Below are positions 36,944-38,975 of a DNA stretch of 38,975 bases, piece by piece (within the stretch, counting starts at the first letter, position 1; every line of letters begins with the position of its first letter). A program made the translations under genes and the position numbers. This DNA comes from an uncultured Clostridia bacterium (lineage in GTDB: Bacteria; Bacillota; Clostridia; Christensenellales; CAG-1252). The notes beneath the pieces are model-generated. The model ran no database searches. It was not told where the DNA came from and was given only the letters and a program-made list of their open reading frames with translations. The DNA lies in contig CALYRM010000011.1 of NCBI GenBank assembly GCA_945482995.1, positions 1-38,975 on the forward strand. Reading direction: 5' to 3'.

Positions 36944-38975
36944 ATGAATACCGACAATAACAACAATCCAGAAGTCGTTAACGAACAAGTTGAACAAGTT
37001 CAAGAAACGACAACCGAAATTAAAGACTGCGCTAAATTGAAGCTTAATTATCCTCAAACTCTTAAAGTTGGCTTAGGCTTTGCAGTATGTATGATTTTCT
37101 GGCAAGTTTACAACTTTGTTGTACCGCTTTTGCTTGAAGACGCTTTCGGTTTTTCAAATACAATTCGTAACTTAATCGTAGGTATTGCAAGTGCTATGTG
37201 TATAGTGCTTCTCCCTGTGTTCGGTAAATTTAGCGATAAATGTAAATCACGCTTCGGCAGACGCACGCCATTTATCGTTATCGGTACAGCAATTACTATT
37301 GTCGCTATGGTTTTGGTTCCCGTATCCGTTCAAAAACAATTAACCGACTCGGCTGTAATTAAATCCGATTGGGGATACTTCTTCCAAGTTGAGTCTAACT
37401 CTATCACCATGGAATGTAGTGACGAAGACTTGGCAAAGTATGGAATCAATAAAGCTGATACCATTAATAATACCATTACAAGAGAGCAACTACTCGGCGC
37501 TTGGTATGATTTAGCAGAGAAAGGTGATTACACATATATAACAAAGGCTACCTTTGAAGATTTAAAAAATACCTATAAGGATAATGCAAAAAATCATTTC
37601 GTAAGTTTATATAATCCTAGCGTATCGAATGATGGTTTACTCGGCGTTATCGGTACTAAGCATTACTATAAGAACGTTGTAGAATACAGTGTCATAGATG
37701 GTTATAGAGTTTACACCATTTATAACGGCAAAGCTAACACAGTTAGTATATACAATTCAAAGAACGGCTTAACCACAAATATTGCAGAAGCTGATTTGAC
37801 AAATGAGCAAAAAGCTACTCTTGCAAGTTGTGTTCTTGAAAAAGCCGAATATGATGAACTATCCGACGGTTATATTCAATATTCCGCTTACCTTGCAGAC
37901 GCATGTAACGATCACACCGCTGCAAGTGTTCAAGCAAAGGTTAATTGGGCTTGGTTTGCATTCTTCCTAATTGCCTTAATCCTCATTATCTTGGCTCAAA
38001 CAGTTATCCGTACTCCTGCGGTTTCCTTGATGCCCGACGTTACACCAAGCCCATTGCGTAGTCCGGGTAACGCTATGATTAACCTAGTCGGTGGCGTTGG
38101 CGGTGGTATCGGCTTCTTGATTTATACAATCACATTCTTGCTTAATCTCAAGGTTTCCACTCAATATTGGATTATATTCGGTGTTTTAGCATTTGCTCTT
38201 GCATTAGTTTTGTTGCTCTTCATATTGTTGGTAAAAGAGCCAAAATGGGTTAAAGAATGTAATCAAATTTGTAAAGAATACGGATTGCCAACCTCGGACG
38301 ACAAGCCCGAAGAAAAAGCAGATAAGCCAAAAGAAAATATGTTCAAGAGATATGGCGCGAAGAAAATGATTAGTTTCTTCCTTATACTTGCTTCTATATT
38401 TATGTGGTTTATAGGTTACTATGCAATCGCAAACAATATGAGCATTTACTGCGTTAAAATCTTAAACGTATCAGCAGGTATTGCTTCAATCGTTTCGGGC
38501 GCAAGCTTGGTTGTATCTGCAATCGGTTTCATTCCTGTTGGCTATATGGCAAAAGGTGTTGGCAGAAGACTTTCAATCATCTTCGGTTATGCACTTGCTA
38601 TAATATCGTATATCCTCGTTGCCGCTTGTGTTAAGAGAGGTAGCGAATCAGCAACAGTTATCTTTATGGTTTGCTATATGGTTAGCGGTTTCGGTTTGAT
38701 TTTCGCGAACGTTAATACACTACCAATGGTACTTGAATTATCTTCACCAAAGGATATCGGTACCTTTACAGGTATTTACTACATTGCAACAATGTCCGCT
38801 CAAACGTTAGGTCCAGTTTTCGGCGGTATCGTTATGGATAACGTAGGCGGTTCAGCAGGCATATTCATTTTCTCAGCAGTCGCTGTTGCAGTTGCCGGTA
38901 TATTAATGTTCTTCGTTAAACACGGCGAAGCTCCCGACTTCGTTGCAAAAATGCAAAAACGTCGTGAAGCAAAAT
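36944..38975 (+). CDS. GPH/SLC45-like MFS transporter (3' end outside window)
   Basis: 677 codons are visible and the gene runs off the edge, probably close to its end because TM12 (about 638-660) is already passed. It is a major facilitator carrier. The TM2-TM3 loop GKFSDKCKSRFGRRTPF (94-110) is the motif-A form typical of GPH and SLC45 sugar symporters, and RTPAVSLMPDVTPSPLRSPG after TM4 fits their TM4-5 loop. The N-terminus has a Gln/Glu/Asn-rich cytoplasmic tail of about 35 residues. A polar segment of about 200 residues (131-332) is inserted between TM3 and TM4, outside the cell by topology. A sugar or glycoside substrate is the family expectation but not shown. Confidence 0.88.
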   Translation, partial: MNTDNNNNPEVVNEQVEQVQETTTEIKDCAKLKLNYPQTLKVGLGFAVCMIFWQVYNFVVPLLLEDAFGFSNTIRNLIVGIASAMCIVLLPVFGKFSDKCKSRFGRRTPFIVIGTAITIVAMVLVPVSVQKQLTDSAVIKSDWGYFFQVESNSITMECSDEDLAKYGINKADTINNTITREQLLGAWYDLAEKGDYTYITKATFEDLKNTYKDNAKNHFVSLYNPSVSNDGLLGVIGTKHYYKNVVEYSVIDGYRVYTIYNGKANTVSIYNSKNGLTTNIAEADLTNEQKATLASCVLEKAEYDELSDGYIQYSAYLADACNDHTAASVQAKVNWAWFAFFLIALILIILAQTVIRTPAVSLMPDVTPSPLRSPGNAMINLVGGVGGGIGFLIYTITFLLNLKVSTQYWIIFGVLAFALALVLLLFILLVKEPKWVKECNQICKEYGLPTSDDKPEEKADKPKENMFKRYGAKKMISFFLILASIFMWFIGYYAIANNMSIYCVKILNVSAGIASIVSGASLVVSAIGFIPVGYMAKGVGRRLSIIFGYALAIISYILVAACVKRGSESATVIFMVCYMVSGFGLIFANVNTLPMVLELSSPKDIGTFTGIYYIATMSAQTLGPVFGGIVMDNVGGSAGIFIFSAVAVAVAGILMFFVKHGEAPDFVAKMQKRREAK

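Noticed and set aside
36860-37057. Minus-strand 65-residue ORF
   Set aside because: It overlaps the promoter, ribosome site and start of the MFS gene and has no family features.

Overview
The window is about 39 kb of AT-rich DNA, probably from an uncultured gut-type Clostridia (low-GC Firmicutes). The evidence is a SpoIIID sporulation regulator, Gram-positive GGAGG-type ribosome sites, SigA-like TTGACA/TATAAT promoters, a MacB-type ABC ATPase-permease fusion and a short intergenic repeat ending in ATGACATT. The genus cannot be fixed from the sequence. No rRNA, tRNA, transposase or CRISPR array was seen.

Layout. Positions 57-31664 (minus strand) are one uninterrupted gene for a 10,535-residue lipoprotein, which fills 81% of the window. 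From the N-terminus it has: a lipoprotein signal peptide; about 19 diverged alpha/beta modules of roughly 260-300 residues with alternating hydrophobic strands (residues about 50-7700); a canonical EF-hand-type calcium loop (7714-7725); and about 18 Big_4-like Ig repeats carrying a GN..GGYQ signature (about 7830-9950), ending in MBG-like domains. Six cysteine clusters (121 Cys in 570 residues) interrupt the chain. Four of the five in the N-terminal half sit at the same linker position between modules, and the fifth (C) sits just after its module's lipid-groove-like end. There is no LPXTG, SLH or C-terminal membrane anchor, so the only visible attachment is the N-terminal lipid.

Positions 31665-31946 are a divergent intergenic region holding the giant gene's promoter and a strong palindrome. 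spoIIID follows at 31947-32237 (plus). Next come two minus-strand genes: a TtcA-like tRNA thiolase (32256-32990) and a MacB-like ABC ATPase-permease (33058-35529), separated by a terminator hairpin. A COG2426 small membrane protein (35710-36279, plus) precedes 664 bp of non-coding repeats. The window ends in a GPH/SLC45-like MFS transporter (36944 onward, plus) with an unusual ~200-residue insertion between TM3 and TM4.

How they work together. The genes do not form a single operon: strands alternate and most genes have their own candidate promoter. The main novelty is the giant modular lipoprotein. I infer a long surface filament or bridge, possibly lipid-, metal- and calcium-binding, but no known function can be assigned from sequence alone.
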